A DNA stretch of 64,000 nt from Paragonimus skrjabini miyazakii (taxonomy: Eukaryota > Platyhelminthes > Trematoda > Plagiorchiida > Troglotrematidae): the NCBI GenBank assembly GCA_014338405.1, contig JTDE01000287.1, forward strand, positions 35,394 to 99,393, written 5' to 3'. A model generated the notes under the pieces. It had not been told where the DNA came from. It did no database searches and was given only the letters and a program-made list of their open reading frames with translations. This document shows positions 31,286-44,700 of this stretch, one piece after another; position 1 is the first letter of the stretch; every line of letters starts with the position of its first letter. Both the position numbers and the translations under genes were made by a program.

Positions 31286-32397
31286 ACATGTAGAATTTCA
31301 TCACCAAGTTCTTGAGGAATCTGGCTTCATGCTGCGCAGAAAAGTGATTTGGAGGAGGTAGAAATCTGTATAAGCTTGATCTGAGAAAAATTCGTTCGTT
31401 CTCGTTTGAATACATTATTATGTGCTTTTCAGTGAAGAAATACATTGAATCCGTAAAGGTACTTTCGACGGCTACATCAGCTGCTCAACTAATTTGACGA
31501 AAGCCAACGTGCACACAGTTACTCCATGTTGCACATATACAATACGAACTGAATTGCGCAGAACACTGCAGTTATTTGGGCGGTTACTGGAACAATGTTC
31601 TCATCAATGATAAAAACATACTAAGTTTTTAGGGTCCCAAATGTAACTCATTCCGCCGCATTCATTACTACTCATACTTAGTACTGTAACCCCCAGACTC
31701 AAACCTATACATTCAAACCGTTACACATCAATAGTGTCAACTCGTTTGATGATGTAACGTTTGCAATCCAGATGTTCAGTTTAGCGAAAAAATCGAATAC
31801 CTAAAGGAACATTAATGGGTCAAGTCTTAATGCTATAACAGCGGTTCATTCATGGTTCCCCTAAAAAAACGACAACAACGGAGTTAGAAATTCCAGTCAG
31901 AATGTACACGTCAGCTTTTTACCTAGGTACGTATTAGGTGTATTCCTCTCTCTTTTCGGTCAGATACACGGTGAAAACTTCAACTGAAAAAATTGTAGGT
32001 ATCGAATATCGATCGTTCGCAGTTTATATAAAACGTGTGAATGGTCGGATCGGACAACACGAAACTCTGACTTGAATCCCATGAAGTGAACAGACGGGGC
32101 GTTTAACATGAACGAATAACACTAAACATATAAGAGGGTGTCACTATTAAGAAGGAGTGAGAGAAACACTCGTGGAAGAATGACGGAGTACCTAAGGTAA
32201 CCAATAAGCCCGAAAGTTGTATTTCGTCTTCAAAAAGGAATGAACAGTATATGTTTTTATTAATATTTCAGAATTTTGATTCAGGCTGGGACTTCTCAAA
32301 ATGATCCTATATTTGTTTCACATCCGTTCGTGCGTTTTACGGTATCTGTTGATCTAATTCTGCTTTATTTATGAAAACTTTCCACAAAAACTTCAAG

Positions 32398-32501
32398 TTT
32401 CATGTCTTCGCAAGGTTCCACTAAAACTAGATGTCATACCTCCGAAACTGATCGATACAGTGCACGTAACGGGTGACCTCGAAGATATTTTCAGTGCAGA
32501 G
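32398..32501 (+). CDS. Possible bestrophin A tail exon (tentative)
   Basis: Two readings are possible. From an AG at 32397, phase 2 entry (as exon 6 needs) gives about 25 residues starting FMSSQGSTKT and a stop at 32474-32476. Alternatively, from an AG at 32414, a phase-0 segment of 29 codons (VPLKLDVIPPKLIDTVHV...) reaches a donor GTAAAA at 32502; this looks more like coding sequence but needs another exon to correct the phase. Neither resembles a known bestrophin tail, which is poorly conserved. Confidence 0.2.
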
Positions 32502-32974
32502 GTAAAAATTTCGGTTGATATTGGTACCTGAATCCTAGGGAATATAAGACTAGTGTGTTAATTACCGCATATCTTTGGGGCAGAGATTCATTTTTCAACC
32601 CGAACCGTTTCTTTTGCAGGATTTCAAAAATAGACTGTTTTCATATTCAGATCAACTTTCCATGAAGATGAATACAATCACCTTGAACCAAAACATAGAG
32701 AGGTTTTCTTCTGTTTCTCATTTTAATGCAACAAACCTTGTATTTCGCTTCACTCTTCACTTTGTCTGAGTTTAATTCATTTTCATTCCACTCTTAAGAA
32801 CATGTAAACTTTGATCGCAGTTGTCATGACAACTAATTTGTTTAATATTCAAATATACGTTTTTTAGAAGAACTGTTTTGTCACAGTGTGCACTGAAACA
32901 AACAGATGAACAAGTGTGAGTATACATTCTTGAGCAAAAAAGTGTTATTGTTGGTAGAAAAAAACATCATTCAA

Positions 32975-34190
32975 CATATATCATCATTATCATCATCATC
33001 ATAGACAGCAATACATCAGTGGTTCACACTGATGCTTAACTGCCACACCTATGAAGAAGAAGAAACAAACCCTGTTTAGGAAGAGAAAAAAAAGGGAGAG
33101 GGTAGGGGACCTAACCCCCAAAAATAGCTACGTCTACATTCAAACATACAACATCAGGGCACCTACACATTGCAAACAAACAACCAAGCTGTAAGTGAAA
33201 GTAAGGCTTCATCAGCAAGACAGCTTCCTCACGGCTTTCACTGCCCCGCGTCATTAAGTACACTCACTTCACAGACAACTCGGACAAACAACGAAAACAT
33301 TCACGCCACTGAGCTCGGTTAGTCGCCATCTCACCTAAAGTTTCAAGCCACCGACTCTCTGAGTCGCGAGGGCTCCAACCCGGGAGACGAACCCGATCTA
33401 CAGTAGCCAACCCCTTCGTGAACGATCTCATTTGTCTACGCCAGGTCATCATCTGTCCACCTCGCACCTTGCGCCAATCGATCGCAGCGTCGGCAAACAG
33501 TGCTCGGTTTGGCAGACGACTAGCCGGCATCCCCAGTACATGACCTAACCATCTAAGTCTGTGCAAGTGTAAGGACTGAACGAAAGATCTCGTTTGACAA
33601 TCTGTACCAAACCCCCGCTTCCTAACCTCATCGTTGTTTATTCGTTGGTGCCACCCGATACGAGCGATTGAACGCAGACATCGGTGGTCAAATACCTGAA
33701 GACGGTTCNNNNNNNNNNNNNNNNNNNNNNNNNNNNNNNNNNNNNNNNNNNNNNNNNNNNNNNNNNNNNNNNNNNNNNNNNNNNNNNNNNNNNNNNNNNN
33801 NNNNNNNNTTCACGTCCTCTATTCGGATCGGCCATGTTTCGCTGCCGTAAAGTAACACAGCCCTCGCTGTCGTCTGATATACGCGACCCTTAAGTTTCAA
33901 GGAAACACTTCTGTCGCCATAGGTGCCTCAGATTAGTAAACACCGCCTTAGCCTTAGAAATACGCGCCTCTATTTCACCTCCGCCGCCGCCGCTGATGCA
34001 ACTTCCCAGGTATACAAACCGGTGAACAACTTCCATGACTTCATTATCTAACAATAAACCTACGTAATCACAGCAATCTTGCAGAAGCACTTTGCATTTC
34101 GAGGCTGCAAAGCGCATTCCGAAGTACTTAGCAGAACGCGAAATTGCATTCAGCGTTGCTTGTGCCGTGCGATTTTTGTCGATCCTCACT
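32975..34190 (-). mobile_element. Non-LTR retrotransposon (LINE) 3' part, 5'-truncated
   Basis: The - strand encodes the last part of a LINE reverse transcriptase: from 34189, a FGMRF..SKCKVLLQD segment, RFVYLGSCIS, ISKAKAVFTNLRHLWR, LKGRVYQTTARAVLLYGSETWP, then after the N gap LQVFDHRCLRSIARIGW, RLRWLGHVLGMPASRLP and GWSPRDSESRWLETL to a stop near 33264. One frame change occurs near 33890. An (ATC)n-rich stretch at 32980-33001 is the probable 3' tail. The catalytic YADD motif is not in the window's fragment, so the copy is dead. Related to the abundant LINEs of flukes; clade not decided (RTE- or CR1-like). Confidence 0.85.
33709..33808. other. Assembly gap of exactly 100 N
   Basis: One hundred N lie inside the LINE reverse transcriptase. 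On the - strand the protein before the gap stops at RIEDV and resumes after it at RLQVFDHRC, segments that follow each other directly in this LINE family. The contig ends also share a GAA. The real missing length is therefore probably close to zero. Confidence 0.95.
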
Positions 34191-36011
34191 TATAAACTGA
34201 CACTCCATGACCGGTTTGACTGATTAATTTGGGTTATTTCGAACGAGATTCAAACCGATAGCGTTTGTGCCATCATTGAAACTATTGAATCGTCACCTTG
34301 GCTACGCGCTTAGTCACTTGACTCAAAACTAAGAAATCAGAAGAGACCCGGCGGCACTGTTTATTGGACGAACGAGACAAGACTTAGGCCACAGAAACTT
34401 TAAATGTATAGAACAAAACAACTATCATAGATGGCTGACAGACACAGAGCGAGTCAAATGAAACAGTCACATATGGCAGCCAGAGTGTCGGAACAGATCA
34501 AGTTACAAGGGACATCAGAAAGTAACGCGAGAAAACAGTCCAGATAACGCACAGGTGTTCGATCGCACACCTGCATATCATACCATACCATACCATACCA
34601 TCCGAGCTGGACCGGCCGATCGACGTGGCTTGACGTGTCCTGGCTGTCACGTTAGGAGATGCGCCCCCTAACAGAAACTCTTAATATTCCTCTCTGTAAC
34701 GAAACGATTGATTAACGAACAGAATAAATCTATGTGTTTGGAGTGTAAAACACTGCACTAATGACATATGGAGCCGTTGTCCTATCAGCACACACATTAT
34801 GCCCGTCTTGGCAACGTAGTTGTGTCATCAACGTACGATGAAAGGCAATACGAAATGTTCTGTCTAGCAACGATCGAGGTGTTGTATGACAAGTTCTCAT
34901 TCTGACCATCTTCAGACGATAAATACATACACTAGCAAAACCAATCAGAAGTAGAATGCTATCTTGAGGTTAGACGTTCAAAGAGTTACATCGTTGTTAT
35001 TTATTAATATTCGCCATTAGTTTATGCATCAGAAGTTGACAATGTCTGTGTATGTCTGATTTTCTCCGGAACACAATAGATAGAAGGCGCTGGCTTCTGC
35101 AAAATGAATTGGAGAGACAGTTATGCGAAGAGTACCTATAAAAAATGTGTTAAATGGAAATAAAAGAATGAATTGACAATGGATAGTGAGCCAAATCACA
35201 GCCTTTTGAGCACATAGCCAGCATAATTAAGTGAATACCTTACTACATTTGGCTACATACAATCGTGTTAGGCTGAGCATGGTTTCATTCAGCTGGAGTG
35301 ATCTCGAAAATCAAACTTCTGAAGCCGTAGTTACAGTGCAAACGGACAGCTTGTCCATTCTTATCATCTAGTGTCAACAAGACACTGGCATAACAGTCGT
35401 TCATTTTGGCAGGTCGAAAGTATGTCGGTGACTTAACCAACGTGGTTTGCGCTGCATCACTTGAATTTCCACTCACACACCACACATCCAGTATAAAACC
35501 GAAGGAATAAGACCAGTAGGTGTGTGAGTGAGGCTTTTATGTTCAGCTGGTCAATACTGGTTAGCCAATTGAATGGCTTGCAGGAAAAGGAAACCTTTAT
35601 TTTCCAAAAAATAAACACACAGAAAGACTTCAGCGACAAGATCTATACTGAGGATAATGATATGTAAAATGTAACACAAGAAGCATTTCAGTATACGAGT
35701 GCATCTAAATGCATCCTAGGGATGATAACGTGAGTGAGTGACTTTTAGTATGGTACGTGGTGGTCACATCTGTTGTTCCGACGCTAAACGCAGACATTCA
35801 TGAATTATATGAAATTACGTGAGAAGTACTAGCTAGTATTATGTAACAAAATGTTTATCTGAAGGTGACTGTAAATTACGCATGTTGCCCACGTCATTGA
35901 TATAACAAATCAAAAGTGAAAATCACGCACTTTTCATCTCTCGTTTTAGCTCTGGTTGACTTCTCTTGTTCATCTTTTCATCGACAGTAAGCCTTACGGT
36001 AGAAGTACAAA
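34191..36011. other. No recognised gene; short CATAC microsatellite
   Basis: Only a period-5 repeat (ATACC/CATAC) at about 34579-34601 stands out. ORFs here are short and without domains. No splice-flanked coding segment was recognised. Confidence 0.6.
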
Positions 36012-37125
36012 CTCTATTGTTGCATTTGTAAGCGGTAGCGTCATTCTTAAGCGCGTGGACAAATGTGTCGTTGGCCGTTGAAGGTGCGACCAATCAGAAC
36101 GCAGACGAGTGTGATGCACACAGGCGGCCTTTATGCGTCTACAGCAGTTATATTGATTTTTTGTTACTCCCATTTTCTTTTAGTGAGATATTTTTACGAA
36201 GTCTCTTCCTTTGGAGTTTGATACCTTTGCTCTTACCGTAGTATGTGTATTAGATCAATTCCTACGCGATAGTCAGCTCCGAACAGCATGAAAGAACATC
36301 AATCGAAAATTGGGTCAAATTTTTATAAATAGGCAACTCCTTTTTTTGTACTATTACAGAGCTACTGTAAAAGATCCACTTCTTAATCTTCCCGACTTAC
36401 TCACGTCCTTTGTTAAAAAATTGCACTTTACGAACCAGTTTAAGATAGCTACAGGCCTAGAAATATCTTGTTTTTTACTGGGCGCGGCATTTAACAATGA
36501 TAGTTTCTTTGTTTTTGCCAGTGCGAATAATGGTACCCCATAGGTACGAGGATCTAGGTGAATTTTGCTCATGCTGACTGTAGCACCTTCTAGAATAAAA
36601 GTATCTGAAAGTAAAACACGGGCGATCATTCCCCTGATCGGTGAAATTTCATTAGTTTTGGGCAACCTTGTTATGGTGGCAAAATTGTGATTGTTATTGT
36701 ACCACAATTGCTCACACCTCCCAGCATCAGAGCATAATGCAGTGCTTGTATCTGCACAGAAATTGTCATTCTGGCTAGACATTGTTACACATCAGTTGTT
36801 GGTTTCGCCATACATAACCACGTCATCATTTATTTACAAAGGTCATGAGCCTGATCAGAAAGTATTTTGGCTCGAGCCGCCGCTCACTTCAACACTGATG
36901 TGGAGTAGCCTAGAAGATAGATTTACAAAAAGGGATTGGAATTGATAAAACGAGACTAAGTGGAAGAACCAGAAGTGGTATGACTGCAACACGAATAACG
37001 TTTCTGATCAACTAACACTCGTGCTAAGACTCAGGCTGCGTTCTGATTGGTCCCGGCTCCATCACCCAACGCCTCAATCATCCACACACGTAAGAATGAC
37101 GCCACTGCTTGCAAATATCAGAATA
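36012..37125. repeat. 1.1-kb segment bounded by diverged inverted repeats
   Basis: 36012-36104 and 37031-37125 are reverse complements at roughly 70%, sharing the blocks GCGTCATTCTTA and ACCAATCAGAACGCAG. Inside are a 142-codon - strand frame (36354-36782) and an overlapping + strand frame after a good acceptor (ends 36543); neither has a recognised domain. The structure resembles an old non-autonomous DNA transposon, but no target duplication was seen. Confidence 0.5.
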
Positions 37126-37771
37126 AAGTACGCACTTTACATGTGTCGTGTTTTCTCTGCTGCTGCTGTTATTGTCTTTATGGCTTAATGTTGATTGCAT
37201 CGGCATAGGGACGCACCAATGAAGACCTAAACCGAATGGGAGAGAGCTACTCAGTCTAATAAATGGAACAGTCAGGGTATTCGCATTTCGTAACTACGTT
37301 GCCGTTAGACCATTACGCCATTTTATCCTGCCGTTCGTCGTCCCAGTACATAATGCCCGGCATGGTAAACGCTCAGTCGACGTGCGGAGTGCGTGATCCA
37401 GTCATCACACGTAATATATTCTTTCCTAGCGTGTTGATAACGATCGTTTATTGCGTCACATGAACGAATACTGTAAGAAAGCAATTGACTTTTACTGAAG
37501 ATTAATCATATATAAAAACTGTAAAATAATCCTAACAACGTTATCCTCCTGTCCAAAGTTGTTACTGTACAGCCAGAATAAGGAGTTAATTCAACGTTAG
37601 CCTATCTGAGAACTGGATACGCGTCACCACTTAAGTTATCGGACGTTAGCAGCTGGTCCATTGGTCAATTCATTTTCATGCTACCAATACTCTGTTTCGC
37701 ATTCGTTTTGTCTCCATCATTCTGTAAGGAGTTAAACCGACCGGTTTGGTAGAAGGGATTAGTACATCAAC

Positions 37772-39525
37772 TTGCGTAGCAGAGCATACGGAGGTTCGTT
37801 AAAGGACTCCAATGACTTAGTACTGCCCGCACGCGCTATTTGGGGGGGGGGGGGAATCACTGGATTACATGCAGTCTCGCATGTTTCGTGCACACCAAAT
37901 TCGACCGAGAAGAACTACAGCCAAACAGAAGAAGAAGGGCTCGCGCTCATATTTGCAATTAGAAACTTTCACAAAATGTTGCACGGACGGAAGTTTACGT
38001 TATACACAGACCATAAGCCTCTCCTGTCAATTTTTGGTACAAAAAAAGGTATTCCACCTCACATTGCTAATCGATTACAGCGATGGGCTACGATGTTACT
38101 GGGATACAATTTCGAAATCCGGCTCAAGAAAACATCTAGTTTTGGGCACGCAGATGCATTATCTCGTCTCATAGCAAAAGAAACAGCCACAAGGCTTGAT
38201 GAAGACTCAATCATTTCATCAATATCAAGAAATGATGAAATTTACAAAGCTTTTTCAGACACAATCAGTAATCTGCCAGTAACTGTCAGAATGATGGCAA
38301 AAACAACAGAGAATGTTTTGTTACAGCAAATCATGCACTGCCTCAAGAATGGTTGACCAACTGGTTCAATAAATGAGAGGTTGAAACAATTTTTCGCCGT
38401 AAGGAATTACTTACCATGATCAACGGACTGTAAGGTGATTCCAACAGTTTTACAGCAGCGCGTATAAAGGCAGTTACATTCGGGCCATTCTGGTATTAGG
38501 CGCATGATTTCGGTGGCTTGCAGTTACGTTTATTGGCCAGGAATCGACGGCCAACTGGGGAATTTGGTTCGATCTTGCAGAAATTGCGCAATGGCGGCAA
38601 AAATGCCTGTTAACTTTGAACTATACTCATGGCTCAAGGCTGACAAACCGTGGTTCCGGGTTCATTTTAATTTTACGGGCCCATCGAAAAGACTTTTCAT
38701 TTTATTAGCTGTCGATGCACACTCAAAGTGGCGAAGAGTTTTTCCCACGCGAATCGCTACAACGTCAACAACCATTTCTCAACTTAAACGATTATTCGCT
38801 TCATTTGGTCTTCCGGATGCTTTAGTGACGGCCAACGGACGACAGTTCAGTTCAGTGGCATTCCGAGCATATTGTGCCAGCAACGGCATTCACCACGTAT
38901 TCACGCCAGTTTATCACCCAAATCTAATGGCCAAGTGGAGAGATTTGTAGATATGTTTAAGAGGGTCTTACAGAAATTGGAATGAGAAGGTAAAGTAGAG
39001 GAAGTAATTGATGTTCTCATGAGGGCCTACCGTTCAACAGCTAATCCAACGATACCGAAACAGCAGTCACTGGCTGAAGCATTTCTGGGACGACAGTTAG
39101 GAATTCCACCTTATGCTAAACGCCCAAAGATCAGTACAACAGAGAGAAATGGACCAACGGAAGCGCAGTTCAACAGGCATCATGGAGCACGTCCCAGATA
39201 TTTCCGACCGGGAAATGCAGTCTATGTGCGGAATATGTGTCACACTGGAGAAGTATGGCTACCAAGCCTAATTGTCAATCGTAAGTGTAATGTTGTCTAC
39301 CGAGCCAGAGTTGGAAAATTCATCTGGACACGTCATGTCAATCACTTGAGACAAAGAGTCGATGATAGTCAGGACTACTAACAGACCAACGATCAACTAC
39401 CCATTGACATATTGGTAGATACATTCTCGTTAACGCCAACTTGCCACACACCCCCAGTCACCTCAGACAACTTGGATCTTCGCAAATCTAATCGTGCTCG
39501 TCAGCCAATCAAACGTTTGTGTTAA
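37772..39525 (+). mobile_element. Ty3/gypsy retrotransposon 3' half, inactivated
   Basis: Reads, in order, an RNase H (EKNYSQTEEEGLALIFA, LYTDHKPL, HIANRLQRWA, HADALSRL; about 37900-38175), a broken zinc-binding region (about 38360-38560), an integrase core (about 38640-38940) and a gag-pol end (RSTANPTIP to RKSNRARQPIKRLC, stop near 39525). Frames change or stop at about 38356, 38925 and 39382. Two of the integrase catalytic aspartates are replaced (N in HFNFTGP, A in TANGRQF). A run of 13 G at 37842-37854 precedes the RNase H. No reverse transcriptase or 5' LTR was found. The element is a dead partial copy. Confidence 0.88.
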
Positions 39526-39570
39526 GCTCAGAAAACATTCTTATGACATGCAATTAACTCGCTTTTGTTG

Positions 39571-39600
39571 AAAAGAGAGATGTTGCGAACGCGTTCCCAC
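39571..39600 (+). other. Candidate polypurine tract and 3' LTR start
   Basis: About 45 bases after the gypsy stop, AAAAGAGAGA (39571-39580) is followed by TGTTGCGAAC (39581). A purine run next to a TG start is what marks the beginning of a 3' LTR. The other LTR is not present for comparison, so the LTR end is not defined. Confidence 0.35.
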
Positions 39601-41344
39601 TGTTTGCAGATGGTCGATGTACTTTTATCCTAACGCCTGACTATTTGTCTTACCAGCCGTTGGTTGTCCAGTTAAATTGGACCAATGGATTTCTGCTTTC
39701 TGATTGGTTGATAGTCAGACTGATCATGATTATGAGTAACATAACACGTTCGTTCTGGTCGCCTATTGTGTGGCAGAAATTCAGTGAACGCTCCCAGGTC
39801 TCGTGTTCTGATTCCGCACTGCTGGTAGGGTTATAACACACAACATCCCGCATTTTTTCCATAGGATTCATCCACATAAAATTTTGCTGCAAAAACAAGT
39901 GATTTGGTTTTAATAATAAAATAAGTATCCTTAAAAGATGGGATGATCGTGCGGTTCCGGAGAGAGTATAGTGAAAATGAGTTTTGCTTATAACATGAAA
40001 GTGTTTCTGTCTGTCTTAAAATACCTTTCTGCCTTCTGGTACACACGCACGCCTACTTCAATATGTAGTTAGTAACGCACAGAGCCGACCCCCGAGAGAT
40101 ACATTATACAACAGAAATTTATGGCCTTTGTTTTTAGTGTATCTCGTTATCCGAATACGTTACCACTTTGAAAGATAGCAGATGAGAAGAGACCAATTTT
40201 AAGAGTACGTCATGATCACAGATGAATAGAAGCTACAATATCTTGAAAAGGAACGTGTTTGCTCGAAGCCTTTGCTGTTACAAAAAAAGCGGACGGTTAT
40301 TATTACCGTAGTTTGATTCCAGTTAATTTTCCAAATCGTACAATATTCAAATAAACAAAATTTGCGCATGTTTTTCTAAAATCGAATTCTTTTGTTCTGC
40401 TGAAGAATAATCCAAAAGAAAATAGTAGATGTGTGTGTGTGTGTGAGATGCATAGCAAAAGTAGTGCGTTGTATAAACAAGAAAAGTATCACTGAGCGTT
40501 ACTCACATGTGCTGGGAATTAAGGAGGGAATCACAACTGATAAAATCAGACCAAGAAATAATCAGTCAGATGAGCGTGCGTTTGTGGACAAAGGAGTGTA
40601 ATGCATATCACTTTTGAGTTTCAGGAATTGGTGGTTGGTCTGTTTCGTATTTGAGATAGTCGTGGTTGCTGAAATAAAAACGCAAGTATAATCGACAATG
40701 ATACAACTGTGAAGTCAAAGGGTGAGTTGCTGGGATTGAAAATACATGCACCAGTTAGACAGATGGTGATGTATGGACGCTATGGTGAAATGACACAAGG
40801 GGTACACTGGTGAGAACTTGTGCCAGAAAGGTTGTGCTTTATTTAATGGTCCTCGAAATCTGGGGCTTAGACTCGGTTTCCGCGTAACTTTTTATGTATT
40901 TGGTACTTGTTAAGATCGCATAAAGTAAAACTATCTGATTCAAGAAGAGAAATAACACTCAGTATTATAAAGTAGTTCAGTCGCACCATTCATCCCTTGA
41001 TTTGGTGCACTGAGGAAGACTGGACTACCATGGTTTTTTCGAAAGGAGTTGCTTAAAAAGGCTAAGTGAGTTAGATAACTCTTATCAACTGTGAGTGCTG
41101 TTCAATTTATTTTTCTATTATTGTTGACGGCAAGTCACTTGTTTCTTAGGGGCTAACAAGTTGATTGATAGGAACATACACAATATTTCCCCCCTATTAA
41201 CCTAGTGTTGTGTACTGTGCGTTGATTCTGGTTATATAGCCTCCTGCCTGCTACATCACATCTTCCCCAGAATATGTTACTTCCGTCACTAAATATTTAG
41301 CACCTACGTATTTTTCACACAAAACTATCGTATCATGCAATACC
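39601..41344. other. No recognised gene; short GT microsatellite
   Basis: May include the remainder of the gypsy 3' LTR. A (GT)n tract of 15 bases lies at 40431-40445. No protein homology was recognised on either strand. Confidence 0.5.
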
Positions 41345-41760
41345 ACCTCGGGACTGGTGCCACGCCTCAAAGACACCTTGCCTAGGTTTTCTTCGTCTTT
41401 TTGTGTTTATTCTCTCACCTGTTGTTGTCAAGCCGGTTACGTTGGGAAAACCACAAGGCGGCTATCAGAAATGATTCGTGAACACCTCCAAACTGGTTCG
41501 ATAAGGCCCATTTCCAGTGCAATCGGTTCTCATCTAATCGACACTGATCATCGAATTGAGCGGGATGAAGCCTTCTGAGTCATCTACAAGGTTCGCCAAA
41601 CCCACTGCAGAGCTGTCAGATTGCGACTCCTATCAACTGCCAAGGCAATTGCTATCAGACTCTACAACTCTTGTCTGTGTGCCCAAAAACAGTTCGTGCA
41701 AACCCCACATCTCCCTTAGCCAACTATTCCACAGCCACTTGAAACCCAAGCAGGCGTGAA
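41345..41760 (+). mobile_element. Penelope-like GIY-YIG fragment
   Basis: From 41357 a frame reads PRLKDTLPRFSSSFCVYSL, then CQAGYVGKTTRRLSEMIREH, SSAIGSHLIDTDH and stops at 41578 after a frame change. A second frame continues with the post-domain segment (residues like RLYN..LCAQKQFVQ) up to about 41760. The order matches the copy at 24.7-25.1 kb, with lower identity. It is a truncated, frameshifted and inactive relic, without reverse transcriptase. Confidence 0.8.
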
Positions 41761-44700
41761 CCACTTGACACCACCGAATGCATGTCTCATGGCAGGCACG
41801 AATGATAATGCCACACACTCACCAACACTCTCATCTCTCTCCAGTAGATTGTGATCCACCCCATGTCTATGATTCTAATGATCTTATTTGACTTGTTCTA
41901 ATTTTCCACACATAAAACGCATGTACCCTATGTAATTGTAAAAGCCCGATGAAAATGACAGAAAACAGCTGTTCTCAAAGTTGACTTCCTAGGGATTCTA
42001 TAGAAATAGAGAGAGGATTGAAACTGATAAGATAATAACCGCATTGGCATTATTACACAACCCTCTGAATGCTTTCCTAATAATCCGTTCAGTTTTACCG
42101 CGTAGACAGAATTTTAAGAGATAGGACTGTTGTGATGATAAACATCGTGACCTTTTAAAAGAGGGATTGGGGTCCGAACTGTGATCCGTCGGCATATCTG
42201 TGGTATGTAACCTCTCCAGGATCCTAAATTCTTATGGAAGCTCCATGAAACGGATGAACGTGTTCTCCCTAGACAGATTAACAGAAAGTGCCAAAGACTA
42301 AGATCAGGAAGATGTGCACTTAAGTGTTAGTCACCTTCGAGGAGATTACACTAGTGTGCTGAGTGATAACTTGGTTAGAAAAATAAAATCTCAGCATATT
42401 CCTAAACTAAGTTATTTCGAGCTAGATAGGTCTGTGAAGTTTGGGTGAGCCAACTGAATTATCGTTAAAGACGTGCAGAAGGACGCATCACAACTGAATG
42501 TACAGAAAGATGTTGATTTCGTACGTAACGTGGTTTAAAAAAGACATTCATGTCTGCGACCACGGGTTCATGCATATGTACGAATAGTTTGGATGCCAGA
42601 TTGATGGCATTTTTACTGTTCATGGTTTAGAAGTGCCGCCAGAAAAGTGTTTGCTGTATAAACAGTCCATTTCTGTTATAAGTTGAACGGAAGTGTCCGT
42701 AACAGTCAGTGGTGGCGAAACCAGCTAATCACGAGATAGGGAGATTATCTTTTTTTGAGGACAAAAATCAGCGCTCAGAGTGTACACCATTTTATTTGTA
42801 TGTAGGAAGTGGACAACGTGTGAACCTAAATATTTCTCTGTTTGTGACCTTGTTGCCACTACTATTATTCGCCGTTGTAAGTAGGTTTTCATTATATCAC
42901 TAATGGAGCAAACTGCCGAGACTCCTGGAATTGTGGCGAAACTAGTCTACTGATCGTAATTGTTAAGTAGTTTTCTGGTGAAAGCTGTGCAGCAAACCGT
43001 TAAACGGGAATGAGACAATGCACATTTCCTTCCATGATTAAAGGGGATCAACACTTCGTAAGTGCGTGACAAAGGTTATCGGGAAAGCATGAATCGATAA
43101 GAAGTCAATCAAATAATGGACTGTTTTGAGATCATTTGGGTGAGGGGAGTATCACGTCAAAAGTTGTGGCTTACTAGTAGCCCAATGCATTTTTTTGATA
43201 GATCAACTCTATAAGACCACAAAAAGAAGCATAACGCAAAATGTGAATATTTTGTTCAGAAAATATCTATCTCCCTTGGGTCAGAGAAAAGACTTACTTT
43301 CCCCTTTCATAGACTGAAATCGATCAGCCGTTTGTGATTGGTCTGCAAACAAGCAACCAACCATCACAGTCCCAAAAGAGGTTGAAAGAGGCCTATGCAA
43401 ACGGCTGGCCCCAAAGACTATCAACGAATTGGCGTACAGCTGTTTGAAGTTAGCTGAGCCACATCAGCACCGCACACACCGCAGAATCAAACATACCGCC
43501 TGTGAATAAGTGGGTATGTGTCTGGACCGTAATCTTCCGCTTATTCGTGGGCCGTGGGCTAGATTCCGGGGCGTGCATGGTGCTGATGGCACTCAACACG
43601 GTTAAAACAGCCGAACGCCACTTCGGCATTGGTCACTCGAGAACAAATATTCGCAAAGCGGGCTTGCCGGGCACTGCCGTGATGCATTTGGCGTCATAAA
43701 AAAGGGCTCAACTTCAATGAAATGGATCATTTGTAAACGAATGTCTGGGACGGTTATTTTCCATCGGGTTACGTGTTATGATGAAGTGGGTGAAACACTA
43801 AATGACCGCACCACGTTACGATGACTACCTTCAAATTTGTTTGCTGCCATCAGTTCCTCTTTAACTGAGAGTTATCCGGTGGTGAGTGCTAAACCCACTA
43901 AAACTGTAAACACATTCATAACTATTTTGAAGCAGTTCTGTGTCCGATTGTACTTTGAGTCATATATGACCTCGACAGGCAGAACTAAAGGTTGAATAAT
44001 TATTTCAACATAATTCGCAGTACCTGAGTTCTAGTCCTGTTTATACTTTTCAGTTTAATACTTTCACATCATCAACTTGACTTTTAAGTGCACCCTATCG
44101 TGGTGTCATTAACCCACTGCTGAACGTAATTAAATAACGACAGTGTTGGATAGAATGGGGACAGGATACGAGATGCACAGACTACGATTGCTAGAATCTT
44201 AGAGAATGTACAATTGAATACAGATAACAAACGCCGACATACACAGGTTGCTGATATCTAGTAAGTATTTGTGAAGTTTGTTGACAGTTAATGTCACTCG
44301 GTACTTACGATTCGCAGGGCCTTTTGCAGTTAAATGCAATTTTCAACTTTAAGAGACACTATGTGCACAGCTTAAGCTAACCTTCTCAATTCTACATTAG
44401 GACCACGATATCCATTTGTGGTGTGTACAATCAACCGTTATTTTTATAGTATATTTTTATACATGTTTGCATTCACTCTACTAGTAACACTATCCGTACC
44501 TTTGTCTCAGAACAAACACTACGTTTTGACTCTACTGGTTGCCACGACAAGAAACGAGAGTTTCTGCATAGCACTTCTAGCTTATCGTTTTCTGCTGAAT
44601 TATTGGCTGATAAAGTAATCATACAAGGACACATTTTAGGTGTGCTTTTCTACCAACCTTCTAACACACAGCGTCTTGCCTCCTAAACTGTGTGTGAAAT

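Noticed and set aside
33638..33900. ORFs reading through the 100-N gap
   Set aside because: They depend on N and on an arbitrary gap length.
34579..34601. CATAC repeat as a CRISPR-like or satellite array
   Set aside because: Only about four to five units of a 5-bp simple repeat; it is a microsatellite.
36354..36782. 142-codon - strand gene
   Set aside because: No domain, an overlapping opposite frame of similar quality, and a length expected by chance a few times in the window.
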